This document shows positions 11,917 through 23,269 of a DNA stretch of 64,000 nucleotides, in pieces. The notes under the pieces were generated by a model, which did no database searches, was not told the DNA's origin, and worked only from the letters and a program-made list of their open reading frames with translations. Positions within the stretch are counted from its first letter, which is position 1. Every line of letters starts with the position of its first letter. A program made the position numbers and the translations under genes. The stretch is from Mytilus californianus (taxonomy: Eukaryota; Mollusca; Bivalvia; Mytilida; Mytilidae), in assembly GCF_021869535.1 (NCBI RefSeq), contig NW_026262734.1, positions 98,523,285 to 98,587,284 of the forward strand, in the 5' to 3' direction.

Positions 11917-12650
11917 GTGGGTTAGCATCCGGTAAGGACAACTTGGTACTTTTAATGATTTAACATCAATTAGATTGATACCAATACTGGTAGGCTGTTA
12001 GTCCCCGAGGGTATCACAGCCTAGTTATCCGTAATTCCCTTTTGGCATGATGATACGGATATTGTTTGTTGTCATCTGCTGCGATAACATTTGGAAAATC
12101 ATTTTTAAATAAAGGATTTATCTCTCTTGAGCGTTGACTTTACAATTGGTCTAGGTTGGTTTTATTAGGTTTTGGAATTTCAAGTATGTTGGCCTCGAGG
12201 TTAAGTGAGGAGGCATTTATTGTCGAAACGTGTATCAGCTGTAGAGAGATTGGTACAGTTAATGTTGTCAGCATCATGTAATTAAAAATTTATGCATACT
12301 ATGTAATCATCATCATAAAGCCTAACATTACAAGTAATATATTCTTATTAGATTAGGAAATTAAAAAAAATGTTGATTATGAAACTGTCCCGCAAAATGT
12401 GTAGGCTCTGATATATTTCATGATATTTAGAGCTTAACATATTATTTAGACACCTGCCTTGTGTTAAAGACTGCTTTGTGACGTCTATATGTCTATTGGT
12501 TATATTTGTCGCTGCCTTGCTGTCTGTTTCATTGGTGTCATCACAGACACATTTGCTTTCAATGCATGTGCATGTGCCAACAGGGACTCGACTTTTACCA
12601 ATACTTGTCATTTGGTTTACAATCTTTGAACAACCAAATGATTCCTTCAC
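11917..12650 (+). repeat. Dispersed segment W, copy 1 (uninterrupted)
   Basis: Aligns with 61471-62640 through GTGGGTTAGCATC, a TTATTGTCGAAA stretch, and a long match around TGTGTAGGCTCTGATATATT. Copy 2 has a ~490-bp insertion that is absent here, so 11935-11942 is an empty site. Open frames on both strands follow the repeat and are not taken as genes. Confidence 0.7.
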
Positions 12651-12659
12651 CATTCAACA

Positions 12660-14270
12660 ACGAAGTGGTATTTGTTTCATGAAAAGCGCGTTTCAGGAAC
12701 GCTTAATGCCAATCATTCAAAAGCCAAGGATGTATAAGAACCGAAACAGTTGAAGAGTTATACGACTAAAAGGACTTATGTTCCTTGTAGTTGTTGTAAA
12801 GTCTGTTTCAGGAGAAAGGCTTTTTCTGCACAGATTTTTTTTTATTTATGTTTTGTAAAAACCCTAATCGAGATGACCAATGTGACGGTTCTGATCGAAT
12901 TAATGATGATTGAGTTCTTTATCTGTTTTGGATAGTTTTCTCATAGGCCATCATACCCCATTTCATTTTTTCATCAGATTTTGCTAAATATGTAATATCT
13001 GCTGGTGACAATCTCACATTGAATCGAACAATTCAAGCAATAAAATGAAGCATTTATTTTATGAACAATAGCGGTATACGATACTCAAATCAATATGATA
13101 ATAAGTATAAATATACAACTTTAACACAGGCTGTATATTATAAAACGTTACATTAAAGCAAAAACGAAATATTTTAAAAGATATAAGGATGCATAGTTTT
13201 CAATCACCCATTCTTCTCTAACAAAATTATTTGATTCACTAAAATACGCATCCCTTGTCACATGATATCTATTACGTTAAAAAGTACAACCCTGTTATTT
13301 ACATGTTACAGGAGAAAGACTTAGAATTGTTAAATATAACTCCAATACACAATTAGGCTAATATATGAGATAACTAACTTTTGTTGAAAGTTGGTCACCG
13401 GAGCGAGATTGGATGAAAAACTTAACTTACGGTGTATTCTTAGTTATTTTGTTCGCCTATATTTACCTAAGCATATCTACGACAATTGGAAAGAAGAGTT
13501 GGATGAATCAGATGATTAGAAACCAAACAATGTTAAGATTGAACTCACTCAACTAGCCGCTCGATTGAAAAAAAAAATCTAACAATGACATTAAAAAGTA
13601 TTTAAAAGTTTCAAGTGTAGAACTAGCAACGGTAAAACATTCAATGTCTGAATTCTTGAATAAATGACATACGAGATGAAAAATGGACGAGGTAAATACA
13701 GTAGCTTTAATAAGCAATAGCTCTGCTAGGGAACATTCAACATATTACGTCAACGTATAAAATTGTATGCTAAAATCTGACAATAAAAAGTTTAATGTTT
13801 GTTTGCGGAATCGTTTATAGAGGTAATATATTCCCAGTAGGTATAATGTTTCACTATGATCGTGATCTTTCAAGTGATTTGATCGGAATTTTCGAGTGTG
13901 ACCATGTTTTATCGAGTGAATATGATAAAAAATGTAACCAAACAGACTTCTTTCCTGAAACTACCACGTGAATTAGATTATTCATCTTAATATACAAGAT
14001 CATACAACTTTAGTTAGTATTTGTGATAAAAGATATTTTCAGCCCTATATACAATATTTTGTGTTATAAAAATTAAATTTAGACTAACAGTGCTTGTATT
14101 CCAAATTATAGAATAAAGTCATTGTATAAACATACCAATGCAAATTTTAAAGAAAATGCATACATGGAAGCTATATATCTTTAAATGTGCAGACACTATA
14201 CACAATATCCTGTTATTGCATTGAGAAAGTCATTTTTAGAATACATTTATTTTTATATGCCTGTGATTTG
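12660..14270. other. No gene seen
   Basis: AT-rich non-coding sequence. A degenerate copy of the retroposon tail (TCATAGGCCATCATACCCC) lies near 12940-12960. The short open frames show no splice context or recognisable motif. Confidence 0.5.
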
Positions 14271-14274
14271 TAGA

Positions 14275-14385
14275 GAACCAAAGAGTAGAAAACAGCCACC
14301 AATGGGGTTTCAACGCAGCGAGATATTACAGCACCCGGAGGTGGGCCTTATCTGGCCCCTTACCAATAACGCATACTAGCTATTA
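14275..14385 (-). mobile_element. Short fragment of an RT-element 3' tail
   Basis: The stretch around CAACGCAGCGAGATATTACA followed by GCACCCGGAGG is the reverse complement of part of the 3' tails at 29400-30005 and 57528-58165. Confidence 0.5.
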
Positions 14386-14691
14386 TATGTGTGGAATAGC
14401 AGGAAATTGATCTGATCCCATGTTAAATCACTCGAACAAAAGGTTTACACTCGAAAACGTGGACCGATTCACTCAAGAAAAAATACGAAATTATCTGGAC
14501 ATTTTACCTTCCATGTATTAGTATTCATCATTTTACAAAACAATTATTTGTTTAGAAAATGTTTTTTGTGTTATATGATTTGTACTGTTTAATATTGATG
14601 GTATAAATACTAAAGTTGAAAAAGTTTAATTTGCTTTTGCTTGAATTTCATCACTTTAAAATGGATATATAATTGGTCACCATCCAATGTT

Positions 14692-14939
14692 CTATTGAAT
14701 GAAAAATACATCTTTGTTGTTGTCTGGGAACAAAGATGACTGAGTTCCATTCATACATTCACCTTTCAGTGTACAGACATTTGTGTTCTTGTCATACTCT
14801 GCAGCAGAACAGGCTGTTTTTGCAAAGCACATTATTGTACAGTGAATGTCACTGTCCACTACAGATGTTCCTATGACAGGACCAACATATCCGTACCCGA
14901 TATATCCACATGCATAGGCAGTATTAATCCTTGACGAAC
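14692..14939 (-). CDS. Lectin-like gene, last coding exon (PAN/apple-like)
   Basis: The acceptor TTCTATTTTAG precedes GTTCG; the exon is 248 nt and ends with TAG at 14694-14692. It encodes about 82 residues starting SSRINTAYACGYIGYGYVG, with cysteines in the C-x3-C and C-x5-C pattern of a short PAN-like module. Confidence 0.7.
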
Positions 14940-17900
14940 CTAAAATAGAAAAAAATAAGCATTGATTAAACCGAAAATACGCTTGTCTCAATATCAGAGA
15001 CCTGCAAGAGATTTCATATCTTTCAGTAACATAGTTAGTGTCCTACCCCACCGGAGGAGACAATACGCCCGACACCTGCAGGGGATGTCATATCCTTCGG
15101 TAACATAGTAATTATCTTCCCCCATCATAAGGAGACAATACGTCCGTCTAAATACCAAACACTTACCGGATATGTCAAATCCTTCGATTTCATATTGACG
15201 GAGGTTTTCGTTGACGACTTTTGGAACATATAAGTGTGTTAGTGATCGAGAAGGAATTTTATTTGGAGCCTTCTTTAGCTCACTAATGCTGCATATTATG
15301 AAGTATCCATTGTTCATTGTATTTGTAAATGTATGATATGAATCTGTAAATGTAGAATATGAATCTGTAAATGTATAATATAAACCTGTAAATGTTTGTT
15401 ATGAAACTCTCAGTTTGGTCAAGTTATCATTGGATTCACTGGTGGGTTTATGCTCACTTAAGCTGCAAAAGAAAGGATAAATTCATATATCTATTTGTAC
15501 TGTAATGGATTTTAACGTTTAATGACAACAATCTCTTATCAAGACATGTCATCGATTAAAATGTACACTAAATTATCAAAATAATGACGATTGGCTTTTT
15601 CTGATTACCTGATTCAATGAGATTGTTTACTGTATCGCCATAGACCTCTACCTCACAAATTGTTAGGTGTTCCGTATCCCTACGTTTAATCCGGACAAAC
15701 CTCCCTCTTGTGTTAGGGGGGCACTTTATATTAACACTCGGGTTTGCTGTGGCCTGATAGTGAATGCGAAATACATCTCCTTCGTCTAAATTGGTCCACC
15801 TATTACATGTACATGCTGGCATGATAACTTCGACATCAAAATTGGTCAGTTGGTCAACTGAAAAATATGATAGTATTAGAAAAAATTCATAATTAGGTCT
15901 TTCCACTTTTCGGTGGAAAGACCTATTGTATTTGTTCTGATTATTAATAGGTCTTTCCACTTTTCTGTGGAAAGACCTATTGGTTTTCTTCTTATTATTA
16001 GGTCTTTCCACTTTTCTGTGGAAAGACCTATTGGTTTTCTTCTGATTATTTTTTTTTCCGCCTAATTTTGTTCTTGCGATAAATATTTGTTTCGCAATAT
16101 GTCGCTTAGATATTTGGTAAATGATATCGAACAGTTTATGCGCCTTTGAAATTTACCCTGCGTAACCAAATGATTTTCTTTGTAGTAGTTATCTCCCCGG
16201 ACACTGTTTTCCTTGTGCACGCATCTCCTCCATAACCGTAAAAGAAATCGACAAATTTATTTTACCAAATTGCTCGTTACATTCTCAGGATGTTTTGTCC
16301 AATTTTGACCGAAGCGATACGCAAACTCCATATGAGAGTTATTTCCCCTTCTGTATTTGACATAAGGGATATATAAATGTATAGGATGAATGGTAAGTGA
16401 TAGAGACCTAAGGTATATTGATTTGAGTTCCTTGGTTCATGTAAATGAAATTGAGGCCAAGGTCAAAGGTCAAGGTCATATTCTAAATTTTGACGTTTCC
16501 TTGTTATTTGATCTCCTCTGTCATTTTTAAAATTACAAATTAAAGAACTAGTGCAAAATGTTTGCTTAATTGTGATTAAGATATGATACATTTGGTCTGA
16601 AATAATCCAATGATATCTTATAGGAGTTATTGTCCCTGAAATGATTCAATTTAAGGTTAATTGATTATTACTCCAACTTGGTACATGATAAAGCCATAGG
16701 GTCTTTTGCAAACTGTTGGTTGACATATGACCTTGAAAAAAGTAAGCCGGAAGTGACCTTGAGTGAACCGGAAGTAGTATTTTTTGTACTTATTTCATGG
16801 AAAAGTACCTAGAAACCATATATTTTTTGAATGATCATAGGTTAACCTATCATTTGAGACCGGAAGTGACGTTTTATAAACCGGAAGTAGCGTATTATCT
16901 TCCTTATTACAGGCATAAGTATATACAAACTATATATCTTTGGAATCAGTGTGAATAAAGCTATCATATGAGACCGGAAGTGACATTTTCTAAACCGGAA
17001 GTTGGCAATTATCTCCCTTATTTCAGGCAAAAGTATATAAAAACCATTTATTTATTGAATCAGTATGAAGAAATCTATACTCTGACGCTATTAATAACTT
17101 TGAGAAAACCAGAAGTAGCTTCCTATCAATTATTTAGAAAATTGATGTGGAAAGACCTTCAATTGTTCTTTGAACAATTAGTTTTTAATTTTTTTTTTCT
17201 TCCGCCACTTTTATTTATTTCGTATAAATTTTGTTTCGCAAGATGTCGCTTAGATGTTTGGTATGTGATATCGAACAGTTTATGCGCCTTTGAAATTTAC
17301 CCTGCGTAACCGAATACTTTTCTTTGTAGGAGTTATCTCCCCGAACACTGTTTTCCTTGTGACTGCATCTCCTCCGTAACTGTATAAGAAAGCGACAAAT
17401 TTATTTTATAAAATTGCTCGTTATATCCTTCGCATGATTTGTCCAATTTTGACCGAAGCCATACAAACACTCCATATGAGAGTTATTTCCCCTTATGCAT
17501 TTTATATAAGTGATATGCATTTCTATCTTGTAAACCATAAGTGATAGAGACCTAGGATCTTTTGATTTGAGGTCCTTGGTCCAAAAGAAAGAAAATAAGG
17601 TCAAGGACAGAGGGCAAGGTCATATTTTAAATTTTGATTTTGGCTTATTTTCAATTCTTTTCAAAAACCGTATAAGATATCGACAACATATTTTTACTAA
17701 ATTGTAAGTTGCGACATGTCGTAACACATAAATTTTGGTTGAAAGGGTACACTAACATTAGATTGCCGTTTTCTCCCCTCTTATATTAAAAATTAGGCAT
17801 ATAGTGATATAACTCATTAACCATATATAATTAAGACCTATGGTCATTTGATTTGAAGCCCTTGGTTTATGACCTTGAAATTGAGCTCAAGGTCATAGGT

Positions 17901-20900
17901 AAATTTGACGTTCTAGATATTGACCTTTGCTTTTACCTCATATGTATACATGATAAAGCCATGGGACTTTTTGCATTGCGTTGCAAGCCACTTGACCATG
18001 GAAAAGACAACCGGAAGTGACCATGTGAATACCGGAAGTAGCTATTTTTTTGTACTTATTTAATGTAAAAGTATATTAAACCATATATTTTTGGAATCAG
18101 TATCAAGTAAACTATAAAAAAACCCCGGAAGTGACATTTTTCAAACCGGAAGTAAACAATTTATCTCCCTTATTTAGAAAAAAAAATGTATAGAAACCAT
18201 ATTTTTTTTAATCTTTGTACAATAAGCTATTATTTGACGCTGGATATGATATTTTAAACCGAATTTTAATAGTTCTATATCAAAATAGATCTTTATGGGT
18301 GGAAAGACCTTCAATTGTTCTCTGAACAATTGGTTTTTAATTCAATATGGATTTATTATATTAGATGATTACTAATTTGAAACGTATCTACAAAATAATG
18401 TAAGTATGTGGGTCGTTGATACAACTTTTCACTAAGTATGGTTGGTATTTGCTTCTTTGAGAAAAATATCTACAAAGTGAGGTAAGTATTTGCTTCGTTG
18501 AGACACTCATCTATACAGTAATGCTATTATTAGGTTCGTTGATACCATTACCAACTTATTATGCTAAGTATAAAGTTTATAGTGACGAGTATCCACTAAG
18601 TAAGGTAAGCATTTGATTTGTTGAGAGGAATACCCACTAATCAAGATAAGTTTATGGTTTGTTGAGACAAGAATCTGCAAGTAAGGTAAATATTGGGATC
18701 GACGAACAGTATCCACTTAATAAGGTAAGAATCTGGTTTGTAGAGACAAAAATCCACTAAATAACGCAAGTATTTGGTTCCTTGAGGTAAGTATTTACAA
18801 AAAATACGGTTAGCATTTGGTTCGTTGAGACAAGTACTCTCTAAGTAATGTAAGCATTTGGTTCGTTGAGACAAGCATCAACAAAGTGAGGTTAGTATAT
18901 GATTCGTTGTTTCAAGTATTCACTAAGTATGGTTAGTATTTATTTATAAGCAAAATAAGTATTTGGTTCGTTGAGACAAGTATCCTCTACGGAAAATAAG
19001 TATTTTGGTTCGTTGAGACAAGTATGGACAAAGTAAGGTAAGTTTTTGGTTCGTTGAGACAAGTTTTCACTAAGAGAGGTACGTAGTTTGTTCGTTGAGA
19101 TAAGTATTTACAAAGTAAGATAGGTATTTTGTTCATTGAGACACGTATCCAATAAGTAAGGTAAGTATTTGGTACGATGAGACAAGAATTTATAAAGTAA
19201 GGTGAGTATTTGGTTCGTTAAGATAAGTATCTACAAAGTGAAGTAAGTATTTGGTTTGTTGAGATAAGTATCTACAAAGTGAGGTAAGTATTTGGTTTGT
19301 TGAGATAAGTATCTACAAAGAAAGGTAAGTATTTGGTTCATTGAGACAAGTATCTACAAAGTAAGGTAAGTCTTTGGTTTGTTGAGACAAGTATCTACAA
19401 AGTAAGGTAAGTATTTGGTTCGTCGAGACAAGTATCTACAAAGTAAGGTAAGTATGTGGTTCGTCGAGAAAAGTATCGACCTATAAGCAAGGTTGGTATT
19501 TAGGTTTTTTTTCTCATTCTCACGTGACCGTTGCTTATTTTATTTTGGCCTATATTGTTTTCCTCCCTTTCGAGTTATGGGTATCCCGTGAGACTTAACA
19601 CATATTTTATGTTATTTCCCTTTGGATTCTTCTCCTATTTTTAGTGATATAATTAAATCACATGCTGCAGAACAAATACAGTGGACGAGAACATAACAAC
19701 CGTGTTAGTTATTCAAACATTTATGCAGACCGTAGATGATTGAACGAAAAGATTTGGGAAATGGCTGTGTATCATTGAGTGGCAAATATAACATGCATAT
19801 TAGTACAAGAACATGTAAAATTTGATAAGAATGTGAAACCTACATTGTAATAGACAGACACACTTAGTTGAATTTAAACGTGCCAAATCACAAAGTGACC
19901 AGAAATATATGCCACCCTACCCGAACACATTATCCTGGCTCCGTGCCGACCAGTCTTTAATATTTCTCCTAAAAACCGCGTGATCAGCGTATAAGTAGCA
20001 AATACCTATTTTCAAATTCCTGATTTGGCCCGACTTCATATATAGAACTTATGACCTCCAACACTCGAGGTGACTACGAGACAAAAATAATGAAAGTATT
20101 TGGTTCGTTGAGAAAACTATTCACTAAGTATGGTTTGTATATGGTTCGTTGAGACAAATATCTACAAAGTAAGGTAAGTATTTGCTCCGTTTAGACAATC
20201 ATCTATAAAGTAATGCTATTATTAGGTTCGTTGAGACAAATACCAACTAATTATGGTAAGTATATAGCTTGTAGAGACAAGTAAGGTAAGCATTTAGTTC
20301 GTTGAATTGAGTACCCACTAATCAAGATAATCAAGATAAGTTTATGGTTTGGCCCGACTAAAAATAAAACTTGACCTCCAAAACTCGAGGCGACTCCGGG
20401 GCTCACGGTATGGTTATCTATACTACCAGCTATAAGAAAAATAATATGGTAGGTATGTAAATTGGTTTATCTTGTTTATTTTCAAGATCAACACTTTTTA
20501 ATGATAAAGCACATGAGGTACATGCTAGTATTCGAACAATTTTGTTGACCTTAACTAAAAAGATGTTTGGCATATTTGTTTGATTTTGGACAAATGGACA
20601 AATCAAGTTCCATTTGGGTATGTTGATATGGGTTGTTGTTTAGGAATACTGTCGCTTTTAGTCATATACATGTGTAATAAACCAATAAAGTTTCATCTGG
20701 TGTAAATTGTTTTACTTAATAAAAGGCAGAAATTCATTTTGTAATATAAATATGTATATATATATATATAAAAAAAAAACCTGAAAAAGTAACACTTACA
20801 AAAAATGTACGTCCAAAAATATCTATAACATTTATATCATGAACATTCTGTAAGTCGACTAATGATTAAACCTATTTTTAAAGACTACAAGTTAACAAAC

Positions 20901-22209
20901 TGTTTGCATGAATTACAAACAGCTGATGGGGAAATATACTCTACCTTTCATTTTTGAATGAGGTAAATATTCATATCTACAGTGTTTTGTTTTAGATATT
21001 CAATTTTTTTTTACTGTTTAATGGAAATAAATAACGTTAACGTAAATGTATCAAACTCCCCGGCTGCTTCAACTCCGATCCGCATACTTCTCGACACTAA
21101 TTGATGGAGTAATAGAAAATAGTTCTGGAACGGAAACGATCACTGTACGGAGTTTGTAAATGTATATGACGTCTTTACTGGGTTGAGAACTGTTTTATTA
21201 CAATTTTGAAGATTTGCACCCTTTACTGACATTCCAATACCAAAATATCGCAATTGTATTCAAAACTTTTCATAAATACCAGGCTTATAATTTGTTACCC
21301 AAAATGCGCGTTTTGTTTACTCTGCTGCTCTAATCAAATCAAGATAAAATTTAGTACAAAATTCAGGTATCGAAAATCAAACATTCCGAAAAGTGTAAAT
21401 GCGGCTTAAATTCTTACTTCTCATTTCTGTTTTAATCACTAAATGACGTTTGTTGGACGCGGTAAACAATAATTTTAAGGCTGATAAATCTAACTATGCA
21501 AAAAACACTAAAAAAAAGACCTATGCTGCGGTTGTTGAAATTGAAAACATTGCCACGTTGTGATTCTTATATATAACGTGTATTAAAATCCAGAGAATAG
21601 AGTGATAGAGGTGTATTTAGGGGGCACAGGATACCCCTCACCTTTATGGAGCTACGTTTATGGTTAATACAGACTTTTTACCTGTTTCACTCCAAAGGTT
21701 GACCAGCTTGCACCCCATTTTCAAAATTCTGGATCCTCATCTGAGTGGGGTACTCAAAATCATATTTAAAATGCAAATTAGGTTATCAGCACTTTTGAAT
21801 ATAAACAGTACAAATAATTTTCTTGTTCAAATTTTATACCTATAAAGTTTCGTCTGGTTGAAATTGTTTAACTTGATAAAAAGCAAAAATTCATTTGTAA
21901 TATAAAAATGTATAAAAAGAAACCGGAAAAAGTAACACTTACGATCATTAGATGTCCTTCCAAAAATATCTATCACATCTATATTATAAACATTTTGTAA
22001 GTCGACTGCCCACCATGTCTTCTGATTATCTACTCTGGCTGAATTTGCACACAAAAAATCGCCTTTTTCATACTCCAAATTTGACTTATCTCCATCGACG
22101 GCATATGTAGATTTACAACAGAGATAATCTTTTCCCTCGGTAATATTAGGATCATGAACGGAAGAAAGCTTTGTAGGTTTCTTTAATGCGATATTTACAT
22201 CAGCAAAGA
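14692..22209 (-). CDS. Fucolectin-like protein: F5/8C (discoidin) domain plus PAN/apple-like C-terminus, partial gene
   Basis: Three minus-strand exons join in a single frame: 22209-21943, 15857-15609 and 14939-14692. Each edge has a GT-AG site, and the phases agree (the first exon takes in two bases and gives one; the later junctions are phase 1). The first two exons form one galactose-binding-like fold of the fucolectin/tachylectin-4 type, from NIALKKPTKLSS through WWAVDLQNVYNIDVIDIFGR to RFVRIKRRDTEHLTICEVEV. The last exon is cysteine-rich (HCTIMCFAKTACSAAEYD) and resembles a PAN/apple segment. In bivalves such secreted lectins bind fucose or other glycans and are often immune or acrosomal proteins; that is family knowledge. 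The start and signal peptide are not found on this strand, so the 5' end is missing, displaced or outside. Intron 2 (15858-21942) is loaded with repeats. No disabling change is visible in the three exons. Confidence 0.7.
14996..15190. repeat. About 73-bp imperfect tandem repeat in the last intron
   Basis: Two full units and a partial third share TATC(C/T)TTC(A/G)GTAACATAGT and GGAGACAATACG(C/T)CC. On the minus strand each unit ends near a GA(C/A)AT-CC/CAGGT context. The partial unit has a good donor, GATTTGACATATCCG|GTAAGTG. The sequence upstream, up to about 15300, stays open in a phase compatible with the last exon and may be an extra alternative exon, but I find no acceptor in the right phase. 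Confidence 0.55.
15321..15407. repeat. 21-bp minisatellite, about four units
   Basis: Units resembling GAATCTGTAAATGTAGAATAT repeat four times with small differences inside the last intron of the lectin-like gene. Confidence 0.8.
15609..15857 (-). CDS. Lectin-like gene, second F5/8C exon
   Basis: 249 nt between acceptor ATATTTTTCAG and donor TCAG|GTAATC. It encodes the second half of the fucolectin fold, including FVRIKRRDTEHLTICEVEVY, the conserved end strand of this family. Confidence 0.8.
15895..16029. repeat. Three tandem perfect hairpins
   Basis: AGGTCTTTCCAC-loop-GTGGAAAGACCT occurs at 15895-15924, 15949-15978 and 16000-16029. Stems are 12 bp and loops are 6 bases. They mark the left end of the doubled element. 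Confidence 0.9.
16460..16478 (+). promoter_or_regulatory. Three AGGTCA nuclear-receptor half sites
   Basis: AGGTCA at 16460, 16467 and 16473. The first pair has one-base spacing (a DR1 arrangement, the classic RXR/HNF4-type consensus). A degraded counterpart lies near 17595-17620 in the second unit. Regulatory activity is not shown; it may be only part of the repeat. Confidence 0.35.
16747..18153 (+). promoter_or_regulatory. Ten CCGGAAGT (ETS-consensus) motifs in 21-bp pairs
   Basis: Exact CCGGAAGT starts at 16747/16768, 16860/16881 and 16974/16995 in unit 1 and 18011/18032 and 18125/18146 in unit 2. Every pair is spaced 21 bp, and neighbouring pairs are 113-114 bp apart, so they belong to a short internal tandem repeat of the element. 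(A)CCGGAAGT is the well-known ETS-family binding core; binding here is an inference. Confidence 0.4.
18395..19500. repeat. 41-bp minisatellite, about 26 units
   Basis: Units of the form AAGTATCTACAAAGTAAGGT + AAGTATTTGGTTCGTTGAGAC. Copies near 19240-19460 are nearly identical, while outer ones are diverged. It lies in intron 2 of the lectin-like gene, and a second block of the same unit lies at 20090-20350. Confidence 0.9.
19505..20085. other. Intron sequence between the two minisatellite blocks
   Basis: No gene-like feature. The stretch near 20030-20080 (TGACCTCCAACACTCGAGG) recurs near 20370-20395, so the second minisatellite block is flanked by a duplicated piece. Confidence 0.45.
20090..20350. 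repeat. 41-bp minisatellite, second block
   Basis: About six diverged units of the repeat at 18395-19500, including GGTTCGTTGAGACAAATATC. Confidence 0.8.
20400..21942. other. Remaining intron 2 of the lectin-like gene
   Basis: AT-rich and without exon signals. The stretch 20690-20900 resembles the exon-proximal sequence 21840-21990 (shared TTTCGTCTGG/TTTCATCTGG, AAAAAGTAACACTTAC, and GTAAGTCGACT), so part of the first-exon region has been copied into the intron in decayed form. The stretch 21600-21760 is a dispersed repeat also found at 42600-42740. Confidence 0.45.
21943..22209 (-). CDS. Lectin-like gene, first recognised F5/8C exon
   Basis: 267 nt between acceptor TTTTGTTTTAG (AG at 22211-22210) and donor GATC|GTAAGT (GT at 21942-21941). 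It encodes FADVNIALKKPT... through TWWAVDLQNVYNIDVIDIFG. It begins with two bases completing a codon from an upstream exon, so a signal-peptide exon must precede it. Confidence 0.8.
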
Positions 22210-22312
22210 CTAAAACAAAAAATACAGGCTATACACGTACATACACATTGATAATGCAGTTATTCACATTAAAAATACACGTTTATGTCACAGTAAAAAA
22301 TGGAATTCAGTT

Positions 22313-22477
22313 GGATCCATAATCCTCCTAGTACAAATTAGAATTCCAATATCTACTAGTAGGAAGTAGAAATCTGATCTATACTTACTAAAAATCCAGT
22401 TCACATAATAATTACAATATCTAAAAGTAAATAATTTAAATATCTAGATTTGTACTTGGAGGATTATGGATTGTACT
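22313..22477. mobile_element. MITE with ~25-bp inverted ends
   Basis: ATCCATAATCCTCCTAGTAC at the left is mirrored at the right by GTACTTGGAGGATTATGGAT. The 165-bp unit has no coding capacity. A related half end (TCCTCTTAGTACAAATCTGG) lies near 23222. Confidence 0.75.
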
Positions 22478-22867
22478 AGATTTCTAAATTAACAGGATTG
22501 TCTTCTCGATATTTTGAGACAAAATTGAAATTTCATCATGTTTTTGTTAAATTTGCATTAAAAGACATCATACTTACATTTATTATTTTCTATTTGATAG
22601 ATATGAGAAGATGTGGTATGAGTGCCAATGAGACAATATCTAAAATATTTCCTATAAAATATAGGTGCTGGCTATGTGTATTTATAATTTTATAAAAGGT
22701 TCTGAAATACATTATCACCATCGTTGTGTTGTTTAAAGTACAAAGAACTTCATATGACTTATGATACTGTGACTTTTAGAAATAAAAGGCTCTGCTGTGA
22801 AACAAATTCATAGTAAATTTGCTCTTCCATTTTTCTTTTTGATTCAGACAAGTTTCATCATATAATT

Positions 22868-23130
22868 TTGATTTTTTGATTTTTGGTGTTTTAACGCCAC
22901 TTTTAAGCACCGCTTTTGGGCTTTTTCGTGGCGGCCAGTTTTTATTGGTGGAGGAAGCCGGAGTGCCCGGAGAAAACCACCGACCTTCGATAGGAAAACT
23001 GACAATCCTAGTCAATTAAGACTGGAGTCGAGTGCACCCGCACGAGCGGGGTTCGAACTCACAACCTCAGTGTTGACTGGCTAGTTATTACAGTAGTAAC
23101 TACTTAGACCACTCGGCCACCGAGGCCCCG
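22868..23130 (-). mobile_element. tRNA-derived SINE, full length
   Basis: On the minus strand the head reads GGTGGCCGAGTGGTCTAAG (an A box like those of class II tRNAs such as Leu or Ser), followed by GTGAGTTCGAACCCC (B box, 23048-23062), and then the body with GTGGCGTTAAAACACC. Pol III promoter elements look intact. It is not a tRNA gene because the 3' half departs from the cloverleaf and the same body recurs at 6612 and 39856. Confidence 0.8.
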
Positions 23131-23269
23131 TTTCATTATATAAGTTTATTTCATAATTCAGAAAAAAAACTAAAAAATTTCTTTGTGTCTTTTTTTGATA
23201 TTCCTCTAGAATAATCAAGTATCCTCTTAGTACAAATCTGGATATCCCAATAAAAATTATAATTTGAAG

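Larger units (their letters stand above)
15895..18345. mobile_element. Doubled non-autonomous element with hairpin ends
   Basis: Two related units, about 15895-17180 and 17190-18345, run in the same direction and share long stretches such as CAGTTTATGCGCCTTTGAAA and TGAGAGTTATTTCCCC. The left end carries TAGGTCTTTCCAC, and each unit ends with GTGGAAAGACCTTCAATTG followed by a small hairpin AATTGTTC-TCT-GAACAATT (17161-17179 and 18313-18331). No transposase frame exists, so it is either mobilised in trans or a dispersed satellite-like repeat. I recognise the ends as abundant in bivalve genomes. It sits in intron 2 of the lectin-like gene. Confidence 0.65.

Noticed and set aside
12478..12753. 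Plus-strand frame with a hydrophobic start resembling a signal peptide
   Set aside because: It lies in dispersed segment W, and the matching place in copy 2 (about 62540) is broken by a deletion and stops.
18395..20350. CRISPR-like array
   Set aside because: The 41-bp units are directly adjacent with no unique spacers, and the genome is clearly eukaryotic; it is a minisatellite.
22868..23130. Possible tRNA gene
   Set aside because: Only the A and B boxes fit. The rest is a SINE body found again at 6612 and 39856, so it is a SINE head.
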